Assembly (NCBI GenBank): GCA_016794765.1
Contig: JAEUJG010000129.1
Span: 1 to 6,086 of the forward strand
Source: Spirochaetaceae bacterium
GTDB taxonomy: Bacteria; Spirochaetota; Spirochaetia; Treponematales; Rectinemataceae
Length of the DNA stretch: 6,086 bases
Reading direction: 5' to 3'
The notes beneath the pieces were generated by a model, which worked only from the letters and a program-made list of their open reading frames with translations, made no database searches and was not told where the DNA came from. A program made the translations under genes and the position numbers. Shown here in pieces: positions 1 to 6,086 of this stretch (its first letter is position 1; each line of letters begins with the position of its first letter).

Positions 1-579
1 GGCTTCGTCCTCCTGGCCGCGGGCGCCTACCGCTTCTCCGGGCATGAGTACGAGAAGCGGGACGCGGCCCTGCTCGCCGCGCTGGCGCTGGTCTGGGTCG
101 CCGCGCTGGCTCTCTTCCCCCGGCATGGCGTCGCGGCCGGCTTTACGCTGAAGGCCTTGCGCGCCGTGGTCTTCCTCTCGGCCGGCGCCACCCTCCTCCT
201 TGAAAAGAAAAGCGGTAGGGCGATCGGGGTGGAAATGGCCGGCGCGAGTCTGCTGCTTTGGGGAGGTTTCATCATGGCCTTCGCCTTCCTGCGGATCAAC
301 GCCCATGTCTACCTGGGCCTCTTGGCAGGGCTGCAGATCCTGTCGGCCTTCGGCATGGTGGCGATGGCGATGGACCGGATCCGCCTGCGGGCGGAAAGCA
401 GCGAACGGCAGGTCAAGACCTTGGAAGGGATCCTGCCGATCTGCTCCTACTGCAAGAAGATCAGGGACGGCGACAACTCCTGGCATGTCCTGGAGGCCTA
501 CATAGAAGACCGCTCCACGGCGGAGTTCTCCCACGGGATCTGTCCCGAATGCTTCGAGAAACACCGGCCCGACCGCTAA
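1..579 (+). CDS. Multi-pass membrane protein with C-terminal CxxC...CxxC (putative zinc) tail, 5'-truncated
   Basis: The frame is open from the first base to the TAA at 577-579, so the true start lies left of the window; 192 residues are visible. Hydrophobic segments lie at about residues 1-10, 22-40, 52-67, 80-98 and 102-123, followed by a short charged, possibly helical linker (125-142). The last 50 residues hold C148-x2-C151 (ICSYCKKIRD), a central W161 and E165, then FSHG and C181-x2-C184. I recognise this tail from the ends of many bacterial PAS, GAF, response-regulator and membrane sensor proteins; its role is uncharacterised, and four paired cysteines suggest a bound metal, probably zinc. 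No kinase, GGDEF or receiver domain follows, so the tail would be the only cytoplasmic output unless one lies upstream. A TTG at 157 in the same frame is internal to the membrane region and unlikely to be the start. Function, probably signal sensing, is inference. Confidence 0.8.
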   Translation, partial: GFVLLAAGAYRFSGHEYEKRDAALLAALALVWVAALALFPRHGVAAGFTLKALRAVVFLSAGATLLLEKKSGRAIGVEMAGASLLLWGGFIMAFAFLRINAHVYLGLLAGLQILSAFGMVAMAMDRIRLRAESSERQVKTLEGILPICSYCKKIRDGDNSWHVLEAYIEDRSTAEFSHGICPECFEKHRPDR

Positions 580-582
580 ACC

Positions 583-609
583 AAAAAAATGGCGGGCGGC
601 GCCTCCCGC
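583..609 (-). terminator. Intrinsic terminator of iorAB
   Basis: Read on the minus strand, a GC stem (GCGGG at 609-605 pairing with CCCGC at 596-592, eight-base loop) is followed after two bases by seven consecutive T (589-583). The hairpin begins 27 bases past the iorB stop. This is the classic Rho-independent layout. It lies between two convergent genes, and the plus strand has no T run after the hairpin, so it serves iorAB rather than the membrane-protein gene. Confidence 0.8.
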
Positions 610-636
610 GATCCGGCCGCGAGCCGCCTCGCCGCC

Positions 637-1203
637 TCACTCGAAGAGCGCCAGGTTCCTTTCCAGGGCGGGGCCCTCCATGAGGTCGCCGAGCGCAGCC
701 TTGATGTGCTCGCGGCCCAGGCCGGGCGGGAGTTTGTGCTCGGCCAGGGCGGCCAGGATGGCGACGTTCTGCATGCGCGGGTCCGCGAGGTCCTCGCGGA
801 GGACGAGGATGGCGCGGGCGCCCCGGCGGCCGCACTCCTCCTCCACCGCGGCGGCGCTTACGGCCCGGGCCGCGCCCAGGCGCACGTCGAGGGGCTGGAG
901 CACGGTGTCGTACCAAACGAGGACGCCGCCCTCCTTGAGGTGGCCCTGGGCGGCGCGGAGGGCCTCGTGGCGCTCGAGGCCGATGACGAGGTCGGCGGCG
1001 CCCGGCGACACGAGGGGCGAGTGCGCGGCCTTGCCGATGCGGAGGTGGCTCGTGACGACGCCGCCCCGCTGCGCCAGACCGTGGGTGTCGCAGCCCTTGA
1101 CGGCGAGTCCGGCGCGGTCCGCGGCGCGGACGAGGACCTCGGCCAGGAGGCCGATGCCCTGGCCGCCCACGCCGGCCATGTAGATGTCGTAGCGGTCGAT
1201 CAC
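637..1203 (-). CDS. iorB: Indolepyruvate:ferredoxin oxidoreductase, beta (gamma-type) subunit IorB
   Basis: This is the small subunit of the cytoplasmic enzyme that converts indolepyruvate and other aryl-pyruvates plus CoA to aryl-acetyl-CoA, CO2 and reduced ferredoxin. The 188 residues match the usual size of about 190-200. Family marks of the pyruvate ferredoxin oxidoreductase gamma domain are visible: the N-terminal strand with GVGGQG (11-16), HGLAQRGG (41-48) followed by VTSHLRIG, the GLERHEALR segment (75-83) and QNVAILAAL (145-153) near the end. I chose GTG at 1203 because AAGGAG on the minus strand sits 8 bases upstream and the product then begins a few residues before the GVGGQG strand, as in homologues. 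An alternative GTG at 1212 overlaps the iorA TGA (GTGA) and would add three residues, but its ribosome site would touch the start. The gene is translationally coupled to iorA just upstream. Family assignment is firm; substrate is inferred from the family. Confidence 0.93.
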   Translation of the reverse strand: MIDRYDIYMAGVGGQGIGLLAEVLVRAADRAGLAVKGCDTHGLAQRGGVVTSHLRIGKAAHSPLVSPGAADLVIGLERHEALRAAQGHLKEGGVLVWYDTVLQPLDVRLGAARAVSAAAVEEECGRRGARAILVLREDLADPRMQNVAILAALAEHKLPPGLGREHIKAALGDLMEGPALERNLALFE

Positions 1204-1220
1204 GGCCTTCACTCCTTCCC
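1204..1220 (-). promoter_or_regulatory. iorB ribosome binding site / iorA-iorB junction
   Basis: On the minus strand the end of iorA reads GGGAAGGAG, then TGAAGGCC, then GTG. The AAGGAG overlaps the iorA stop and is 8 bases from the GTG at 1203, an ideal distance. For the alternative GTG at 1212 the purine run directly abuts the start codon. This decides the start in favour of 1203 and points to translational coupling. Confidence 0.6.
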
Positions 1221-3110
1221 GGCGGCGGCCGGCGCTTCTATGGCCTCGGCGGGGCAGACCTGGCGGCAGGAGCCGTCGCCGATACAGAGTTCGCGGCTGA
1301 CCGTCACCGAGCCGTCCGCGTGGAGCTGGAAGCTCGGGCAGGCGAAGGCGGAGACGCAAGTATGGGCCCGCGTACATTTCGCCGCGGAGACCGCGACGCT
1401 CCGCGCCAGGTAGCCGGGCTTGCGCCGCGCCTCCCGCGTCAGCTTGAGCATGCAGGGGTGCTTGGCGATGACGACCTTGAAGCCCGGCTCCGCCAGGGCG
1501 GCGCGGACGGCCGCCTCCAGCTCCGCCTGGCGGTAGGCGTCGACCTCCCGCACGTTCGCGACGCCGAGGCCCGCCAAGGCCTCGCGGACGCCGATCTTCG
1601 GGATCTCGCCGTTCCAGTTGCGGCCCGTGCCGGGATGGTCCTGGTGGCCCGTCATCGCCGTCGTGCCGTTCTCCATCACCACCAGCGTGACGTTGTGCGC
1701 GTTGTAGACCGCGTTGACGATGGCCGGCATGCCGGCGTGGAAGAAGGTCGAGTCGCCGAGGAAGCAGAGGACGCGGCGGCTGTCGTTCCAGAGCGAGAGG
1801 CCGGAGGCGGTCGCCGTCGAGTGCCCCATGGAAAGAAGGACGCGGCCCATCTTGTAGGGCGGCAGGTGGCCCAGGGTGTGGCAGCCGATGTCGGCCACGG
1901 TGATGTCCTCCGCGGCCAGGGCCTTCTTGATCGCGAAAAAGGCGGAACGGTGGCCGCAGCCGGGGCAGAGCTGGGCGGGGCGGGCGGGCACGCGCTCGGG
2001 ACCCGCTCCCGGCGCGCCGGCGGCCTTCGGCGCGAGGCCCAGGTCGGGCCAGGTGTCGGCTAGGATGCCGCGCACCTTGGCGGGAAGGTACTCGCCCACC
2101 AGCTCCTCCGGGTCGAGCTTGCCGACAATCCTGGTCGTCGCGCGCCAGTCGTAGGCCTCGGCCTTGATCTCCCGCTCCAGGAGGGGGTCGAGCTCCTCCA
2201 GGATCTTCACCTCCTCGCGGCCGTCCAGGAAGCGGCGCACGAGGCCGTGGGGCAGGGGATACACCGTGCCGAGCTCCAGGACCGCGGGGCGGCGCTCCGG
2301 GGGCAGCTCCTCCAGCGCGTCGAGGAGGGAGAGCCGCGCCGTGCCCGCCGCGATGACGCCGCGGCGCGGGTCGCCGCCCTCGGTCACGCGGTTCAGGGGA
2401 GAGGTTTCGAAGGAGGCGCGCAGTTCCTGGAGCCGGGCCAGGGCGCGGCGCTTCATCGGGAAGACGGAGGCGGCGATGGGGATGTAGTTGGAGGCGTCGG
2501 GATCGAAGCGCGGCGTCCGGTCCGGGGGCTCGGGCTTCCAGGCGCCGAAGGAGACGCGCTCCTTGGCGTGGCAGACGTGGGTCGTCAGGCGCACGATGAC
2601 GGCGGTCCGCCGCTCGCGCGCGATGCGCGACGCCTCCATCGTCATTTCGTAGGCTTCCTGGGCGGTCGCGGGCTCGAGGAGGGGCAGGCAGGCGAGCTCC
2701 GCGTAGTGGCGGTTGTCCTGCTCGTTCTGGCTCGAGTTGGCGCCGGGGTCGTCGCCGAGGATGACGAGCATGCCGCCGGGAATGTCCATGAGGCCGAGCT
2801 GGACAAAGCTGTCCGCCGCGACGTTGAGGCCGACGCTCTTGAAGAAGACGGCCGCGTGGTGGCCGTTGATGGCGGCGCCGAAGGCGACCTCCAGGGCCAC
2901 CTTCTCGTTCGTGGAAAACTCGAAGTAGAAAGGCCGTTCCGCCTTGGGCACGGCGCCGAGGGCGTCGGCGATCTCCGGCGTCGGGGAGCCGGGATAGGAG
3001 GTGATGGCCCGGACGCCCGACTCCACCAGGGCGCGGGCCACGGCGCTGTCCCCGATCACGATCTCCGAGAAGGGCTCTTCCGAGAGGAGGATGCGGCCGA
3101 GGTTTTTCAT
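1209..3110 (-). CDS. iorA: Indolepyruvate:ferredoxin oxidoreductase, alpha subunit IorA, with atypical ferredoxin domain
   Basis: This is the large thiamine-diphosphate subunit that decarboxylates aryl-pyruvates and delivers electrons to ferredoxin in the cytoplasm. At 633 residues it has the normal length. Domains in order: the pyrimidine-binding domain (about 17-190) with SYPGSPTPEI (38-47), FSTNEKVALEVAFGA (65-79), SVGLNVAAD (92-100) and DDPGANSSQNEQDNR (120-134); a transketolase-C-like domain (about 245-355); the TPP domain (about 380-560) with LCPGCGHRSAFFAI (381-394), GDSTFFHAG (452-460), N473 and TTAMTGHQ (483-490); and a C-terminal two-cluster ferredoxin domain (579-620). In that domain motif 1 is C579-x2-A582-x2-C585-x5-C591-P and motif 2 is C609-x2-D612-x2-C615-x3-C619-P, so the second cysteine is missing from both. 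The ATG has AAAGGAG five bases upstream. It is first in the operon, ahead of iorB, with a recognisable promoter. No CoA ligase or aminotransferase gene lies beside it. Confidence 0.95.
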   Translation of the reverse strand: MKNLGRILLSEEPFSEIVIGDSAVARALVESGVRAITSYPGSPTPEIADALGAVPKAERPFYFEFSTNEKVALEVAFGAAINGHHAAVFFKSVGLNVAADSFVQLGLMDIPGGMLVILGDDPGANSSQNEQDNRHYAELACLPLLEPATAQEAYEMTMEASRIARERRTAVIVRLTTHVCHAKERVSFGAWKPEPPDRTPRFDPDASNYIPIAASVFPMKRRALARLQELRASFETSPLNRVTEGGDPRRGVIAAGTARLSLLDALEELPPERRPAVLELGTVYPLPHGLVRRFLDGREEVKILEELDPLLEREIKAEAYDWRATTRIVGKLDPEELVGEYLPAKVRGILADTWPDLGLAPKAAGAPGAGPERVPARPAQLCPGCGHRSAFFAIKKALAAEDITVADIGCHTLGHLPPYKMGRVLLSMGHSTATASGLSLWNDSRRVLCFLGDSTFFHAGMPAIVNAVYNAHNVTLVVMENGTTAMTGHQDHPGTGRNWNGEIPKIGVREALAGLGVANVREVDAYRQAELEAAVRAALAEPGFKVVIAKHPCMLKLTREARRKPGYLARSVAVSAAKCTRAHTCVSAFACPSFQLHADGSVTVSRELCIGDGSCRQVCPAEAIEAPAAAGKE

Positions 3111-3115
3111 CGCGG

Positions 3116-3122
3116 CTCCTTT
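3116..3122 (-). promoter_or_regulatory. iorA ribosome binding site
   Basis: AAAGGAG on the minus strand ends five bases before the iorA ATG (3110-3108). It is a strong match to the 16S anti-Shine-Dalgarno and supports this start, which also leaves a normal short N-terminus before the VIGDSAVARAL segment. Confidence 0.7.
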
Positions 3123-3138
3123 CGCGGTTGGCAGGGAA

Positions 3139-3167
3139 AGTGTAGCCCGGCCCCGCGGCCTTGTCCA
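3139..3167 (-). promoter_or_regulatory. Predicted sigma-70-type promoter of iorAB
   Basis: On the minus strand TGGACA (3167-3162, five of six to TTGACA) is followed by a 17-base spacer and TACACT (3144-3139, four of six to TATAAT). Transcription would start near 3132, leaving a leader of about 20 bases with the ribosome site in it. The optimal spacing in a GC-rich background makes chance less likely, but no operator is recognisable around it. Confidence 0.55.
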
Positions 3168-3209
3168 ACGAAATGGGCGCTCCTCTGGGCTTCCGGCCCC
3201 CGCCTGCTG

Positions 3210-3215
3210 TATACT
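3210..3215 (+). promoter_or_regulatory. Possible -10 box for the lipoprotein-mazG operon
   Basis: TATACT (five of six to TATAAT) lies 35 bases before the lipoprotein ATG and would start transcription near 3222. I find no convincing -35 hexamer 16-18 bases upstream and no extended -10 TGn, so this is weaker than the promoter opposite. It is the only A/T-rich hexamer in a very GC-rich stretch. Confidence 0.35.
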
Positions 3216-3250
3216 CTGGGGGATCCCACGCTAGAAAGGCGGTGCGCACC

Positions 3251-5098
3251 ATGCGAAAACACTCCAGGATGCACGCGGCGACCCTGCTCGCCCTGTCCCT
3301 CGTACTCCTCTTCAGTTCCTGCATCGAAGGCTCCCCGGCGGGGCCGAGCTTCCCCCTCGTGCCGGGCGACGCGATCCTCGCGGTGGTCGTCGAGAAACCC
3401 GCGCGCCTCTTCGGCTCGCTCGCGGCCTTCTGGAAGACGGCGGGCATCGCCAAGGTGGCGGGCGGCGAGCTCGCGGACCTCGTGCGGCAGGGCATCCCCG
3501 GCGGCGCCGACCTTGAAAAGAGCCTGGACGCCGCGCGGCCCTGGGCCCTGGCCATGGTGCCCAAGGCCCCCGGCTCCAAGGAGATGCGCACCCTTGTCTA
3601 TATCCCCCTGCGCGGCCAGGACCCCAAGGCTCTCGGCCCCCTCGCCGAGGGCAAGATGCGCGTCGTCGCCCAGGCCAAGGGCTACGTCGTCCTGGCGGAC
3701 GAGGCCGAAGAGGGCTACAAGCTCGAATTCCCCTCCGCCAAGCCCCTCGACCTGGCCGCCTTCGCGCGCTATCCCGCGGAAGCGGTGAAGGTCTGGGCCG
3801 ACCCCGTCGCCCTCTCCCGCCTCGCGGAGAAGGATTGGGACGGCTTCAAGGCCGACGTCGGTCGCTTCGTGAAGCCCAACTCGCCCCCCGATCCCAAGGA
3901 GGCGCTCAAGACCTTCACCGACGGCGCCCTCGCCCTCCTCAAGGAAATCCGCTCCGCGGACGCGGCGGTCATCGTCGGGGCCGAGGGCTTCACCCTCCGC
4001 ATGGGCGCCCAGGCGGTCGCCGGCGCCTCCATGGAGAAGTTCCTCCTCCGCGCCGCCGCGGCCCCTTCCGCCCTCGACTGGGCCGGGCAGGTCTCCGCGG
4101 AGAGCCTCTACGGCTACGCCTGGTCCTTCGATCCCGGCGTCGCGGCCGAACTCAGCGACCTCTACCTCAAGGCCTTCCTGCCCGCCCTCGGTTCAGCCGG
4201 CGGCGAGGCCGGCGCCAAGATGCAGGGGACCTTCGAGAAGCTCGCCGCGATCCAGGCCCGCTGGTACGCCCTGGCCGGCCCCCGCGGCGCCGCCTCCCTC
4301 GACATCGACTTCGACGCCAAGGCGCTGAAGGCCCTCGGCCAGTCCGGCGACGATCCCAAGGCCCTGTCCGCGGCGCTCGGCAAGGCCTTCAGCCTCCGCG
4401 GCGATTTCTTCCAGGAAGTGAAGGACGAGGCGAAGTACCGCCAGCTCCTCTCCACCATGGCCAAGGACCCGGAGCTGAACGCCGTCATGAAGGAACTCCT
4501 GGCGGAGTCCGGCATCAAGATGGAGATCCGCTCGGCGGACAAGAAGGACGGAAGCTTCGCCTACGGCGAGCTCGGCTTCTCCTTCGAGATCGTCGATCCC
4601 GCCAAGTTCTCCCAGGGCGAGGGCATGGACGTCGGCAGGGCGGCGGAGGCCGCCAAGGCCGCCTTCGAGGCGATCGCCGGCCTCTTCAACTTCCGCTGGA
4701 CCACCTCCAAGGGCCGCTTCGTCGGCTGCTTCGGCACGGTCGCGGAGCTCAAGGCCCTGGTCGACCGGCCGGCGGCGGCCAAGTCCCTCGCGGCCGATCC
4801 CGCCTTCGCCGCCTTCTCCAAGCAGCTGCCGGCCAAGGTCCAGATGCTCGGCTCGCTCTCGGCCCGGCGCCTGGCGGCCCTGGTCGCCAAGGCCCTGGAG
4901 GGGAGCCTCCCGCCGGAGTCGGGCATCGTCATCGATCCCAAGCGCTTCGGCAACTGGTACAGCTACCTGGCCGCGACCGGCAAGGCCGGCGCCGCGGGCC
5001 TCGAATTCGGCTTCACCATCCCCTCCGGCGACGTGGCGGCGGTCATCGACATCGTCGCCGCGGCGGCGCGGCAAAAGTCCGGCGGCGGCGGATTCTAG
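3251..5098 (+). CDS. Predicted lipoprotein of unknown function (615 aa)
   Basis: The N-terminus is a lipoprotein signal: basic MRKHSR, hydrophobic core 10-20, then LLFSSC with the lipid-bearing cysteine at C24. Residue +2 is Ile, not Asp, so if the cell is diderm the outer membrane is the likely home. The mature protein (about 590 residues) is Ala/Gly/Lys-rich with no further membrane span and only one other cysteine (C493). It begins with PLVPGDAILAVVVEKPARLF (35-54). A segment at 480-550 (strand, GCFGTVAELKALVDRP, SLAADPAFAAFSKQLP, then a strand and helix) recalls the layout of DUF3352-like extracytoplasmic proteins; that resemblance is from memory and weak. It ends in GGGGF. No catalytic motif is evident. 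I chose ATG 3251 because it places a basic n-region directly before the hydrophobic core; upstream in-frame starts would add an unlikely Pro/Gly-rich leader. An AAAGG lies 11-15 bases upstream. mazG follows after 3 bases, so the two are probably co-transcribed. Confidence 0.85.
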   Translation: MRKHSRMHAATLLALSLVLLFSSCIEGSPAGPSFPLVPGDAILAVVVEKPARLFGSLAAFWKTAGIAKVAGGELADLVRQGIPGGADLEKSLDAARPWALAMVPKAPGSKEMRTLVYIPLRGQDPKALGPLAEGKMRVVAQAKGYVVLADEAEEGYKLEFPSAKPLDLAAFARYPAEAVKVWADPVALSRLAEKDWDGFKADVGRFVKPNSPPDPKEALKTFTDGALALLKEIRSADAAVIVGAEGFTLRMGAQAVAGASMEKFLLRAAAAPSALDWAGQVSAESLYGYAWSFDPGVAAELSDLYLKAFLPALGSAGGEAGAKMQGTFEKLAAIQARWYALAGPRGAASLDIDFDAKALKALGQSGDDPKALSAALGKAFSLRGDFFQEVKDEAKYRQLLSTMAKDPELNAVMKELLAESGIKMEIRSADKKDGSFAYGELGFSFEIVDPAKFSQGEGMDVGRAAEAAKAAFEAIAGLFNFRWTTSKGRFVGCFGTVAELKALVDRPAAAKSLAADPAFAAFSKQLPAKVQMLGSLSARRLAALVAKALEGSLPPESGIVIDPKRFGNWYSYLAATGKAGAAGLEFGFTIPSGDVAAVIDIVAAAARQKSGGGGF

Positions 5099-5101
5099 GG
5101 C

Positions 5102-5908
5102 ATGGAAGCCAAGACGGCCTTTGACGAGTTATACGGCATCGTCCGGCGGCTCCGCGCCCCGGACGGCTGCCCCTGGGACCGCGAGCAGACGCCGGCGAGC
5201 CTGCGCGGCGGCCTCGTGGAGGAGACCTACGAACTCGTCGAGGCCATCGACGAGGGCGATCCCGACCACGTGCGCGAGGAGGTCGGCGACCTCTTCCTCC
5301 TCGCCACGATGATCGCCTTCATGCACGAGGAGTCGGGCGCCTTCACCGTCGCCGACGCCCTGTCGGGCATTTCCGACAAGCTCGTGCGCCGCCATCCCCA
5401 CGTCTTCGGGGAGAGCGACGCCGACACCTCGGAGAAGGTCCTGAAGCAATGGCGGGAGATCAAGGAAAAGGTCGAGGGCCGGCGCCCCAAGGATTCGATC
5501 CTCGACGAGGTCTCCCGCGCCCTGCCGCCGCTCGAGCGCGTCTACAAGCTCCAGAAGAAGGCGGCCAAGGTCGGCTTCGACTGGCCCCGCTCGGAGGAGG
5601 TCTGGGCCAAGGCCCGCGAGGAGCTCGCGGAGGCGGAGGCGGCCTGCGAGGCGGCCTCCGTCGCCGGCGACCGCGAGGCCGTGGAGGAGGAACTCGGCGA
5701 CCTCCTCTTCTCCGTCGTGAACCTGGCTCGCTGGCTCGGCGTGGACCCCGCCCTGGCCCTGAACCGCACGGCCGACAAGTTCGGCCGCCGCTTCCGCCAC
5801 GTGGAGAAGCGCATGGCCGAGGCCGGAAAGCCCCTTCGCGCGGAGGAGCTCGAACTCATGGATTCCTACTGGAACGAGGCCAAGGCCGCGGAGCGCGGCC
5901 GGAAATAG
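5102..5908 (+). CDS. mazG: Nucleoside triphosphate pyrophosphohydrolase MazG
   Basis: MazG hydrolyses NTPs and dNTPs to the monophosphate and pyrophosphate in the cytoplasm, a housecleaning role that in some bacteria also tempers stress signalling. The 268 residues are the standard two-domain length. The first domain shows CPWD (23-26), the metal-binding helix with E40, E41 and E44, EEVGD (59-63) and LVRRHPHVF (94-102). The second shows KKAAKVGFDWP (152-162), E173, E174 and E177, EEELGDLLFSVVNLAR (195-210), and NRTADKFGRRF (221-231). Both sets of acidic residues are intact, so the C-terminal domain should be active and the N-terminal one may be as well. The ATG follows the lipoprotein stop by 3 bases. 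Only a poorly spaced AGGG precedes it, so translation probably depends on coupling to the upstream gene. The family call is secure. Confidence 0.96.
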   Translation: MEAKTAFDELYGIVRRLRAPDGCPWDREQTPASLRGGLVEETYELVEAIDEGDPDHVREEVGDLFLLATMIAFMHEESGAFTVADALSGISDKLVRRHPHVFGESDADTSEKVLKQWREIKEKVEGRRPKDSILDEVSRALPPLERVYKLQKKAAKVGFDWPRSEEVWAKAREELAEAEAACEAASVAGDREAVEEELGDLLFSVVNLARWLGVDPALALNRTADKFGRRFRHVEKRMAEAGKPLRAEELELMDSYWNEAKAAERGRK

Positions 5909-5923
5909 CCGCCGCGCGGACAG

Positions 5924-5951
5924 GGCGCTGCCGGGAGCCCCCGGCCGCGCC
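5924..5951. terminator. GC-rich hairpin between convergent genes, possible two-way terminator
   Basis: GGCGC-T-GCCGGG (5924-5935) pairs with CCCGGC-C-GCGCC (5940-5951) around an AGCC loop, an 11-pair stem with one mismatch. It starts 15 bases after the mazG stop and ends 18 bases before the stop of the leftward gene. There is no T run on either strand, so it would act as an atypical terminator, a Rho-assisted pause or an mRNA 3' end stabiliser. Chance hairpins are common at this GC content, but the position is apt. Confidence 0.45.
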
Positions 5952-5969
5952 GCCGCGCCGGTCGTCCGG

Positions 5970-6086
5970 TCAGGCGAAGAGCACTTCGGCGGCGCGCGGC
6001 GCCGTCACGGGCGCCAGGCCCGTGAGCCCGCGCAGGAAGGCGACGTCGTCGCGCAGGGCCTCCTCGTCGTCGGACCCGGTGCGGCC
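5970..6086 (-). CDS. C-terminal fragment of an unidentified protein
   Basis: A minus-strand frame open from the right edge ends at TGA (5972-5970). It encodes 38 residues ending LRDDVAFLRGLTGLAPVTAP and then RAAEVLFA. All but one of the visible codons end in G or C, as in the other genes of this window, and the peptide has a balanced, globular-looking composition, so I take it as real coding sequence. I do not recognise the family from this tail; the start and nearly all of the gene lie outside the window. It converges on mazG. Confidence 0.6.
   Translation of the reverse strand, partial: GRTGSDDEEALRDDVAFLRGLTGLAPVTAPRAAEVLFA

Noticed and set aside
1365..1367. Missing ferredoxin cysteine as a sequencing error or pseudogene sign
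   Set aside because: A frameshift would break the downstream C591 and C609-C619 motifs, which are intact. Ala (GCC) and Asp (GAC) would each need two or more base changes or one specific change from Cys codons at two sites, so random error is unlikely.
1204..3591. A single very long open frame on the minus strand continuing upstream of iorB through iorA and into the lipoprotein region
   Set aside because: Its translation there is Arg/Pro/Gly-rich and low in complexity, typical of an off-frame reading of GC-rich coding DNA. The iorA frame matches a known enzyme end to end; only the part from 1203 down to 637 of the long frame is real (iorB).
2247..3788. Long plus-strand open frame antisense to iorA and then overlapping the lipoprotein
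   Set aside because: It has no family features, crosses the intergenic promoter region and changes composition there. High GC content suppresses stop codons and explains it.
4193..5074. Minus-strand open frame opposite the lipoprotein gene
   Set aside because: It is rich in Gly, Glu, Leu and Arg repeats, as expected from the complement of Ala/Lys-rich coding DNA, and no start signal or recognisable motif supports it.
5071..5095. GGC-repeat run at the end of the lipoprotein gene as a possible slippage or phase-variable tract
   Set aside because: It is only four to five imperfect GGC/GGA glycine codons, too short and common at this GC content to argue for slippage.
3835..5124. Plus-strand frame overlapping the lipoprotein in another phase
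   Set aside because: The product is almost entirely Arg, Gly and Pro, and the other frame has a signal peptide and normal composition.

Overview
This is a compact, very GC-rich window with strong G/C preference at third codon positions. It comes from a bacterium that makes lipoproteins and uses ferredoxin-linked 2-oxoacid metabolism. An indolepyruvate:ferredoxin oxidoreductase pair suggests an anaerobe or facultative anaerobe that metabolises aromatic amino acids. The cysteine-rich tail of the first gene is a type I associate with environmental anaerobes and signalling-rich genomes. I cannot name the phylum with confidence. I see no insertion sequence, CRISPR array, tRNA, rRNA or phage gene.

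Layout. (1) Positions 1-579 (+) hold the 3' end of a multi-pass membrane protein with a C-terminal four-cysteine, probably zinc-binding tail. (2) A convergent junction at 580-636 carries a clear intrinsic terminator for the minus strand. (3) iorA and iorB are on the minus strand, transcribed leftward from about 3132 to the terminator, as a tight two-gene operon. (4) A divergent intergenic region at 3111-3250 has a good promoter for iorAB and a weaker -10-like box for the rightward genes. (5) A 615-residue predicted lipoprotein of unknown function (3251-5098) is followed after 3 bases by mazG (5102-5908), apparently one rightward operon. (6) A convergent junction contains a strong GC hairpin. 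(7) The 3' end of another minus-strand gene (5970-6086) runs off the right edge.

How the genes work together. IorA and IorB form one enzyme that oxidatively decarboxylates aryl-pyruvates to aryl-acetyl-CoA and passes electrons to ferredoxin. MazG hydrolyses nucleoside triphosphates to monophosphates (housecleaning). The lipoprotein is co-transcribed with mazG by position only, and nothing in its sequence explains the link. The most notable point is in IorA: both ferredoxin motifs at its C-terminus have lost the second cysteine, one to Ala and one to Asp, while the rest of the enzyme looks intact. I do not find a clear, wholly new multi-gene system here; most of the window is ordinary chromosomal core.
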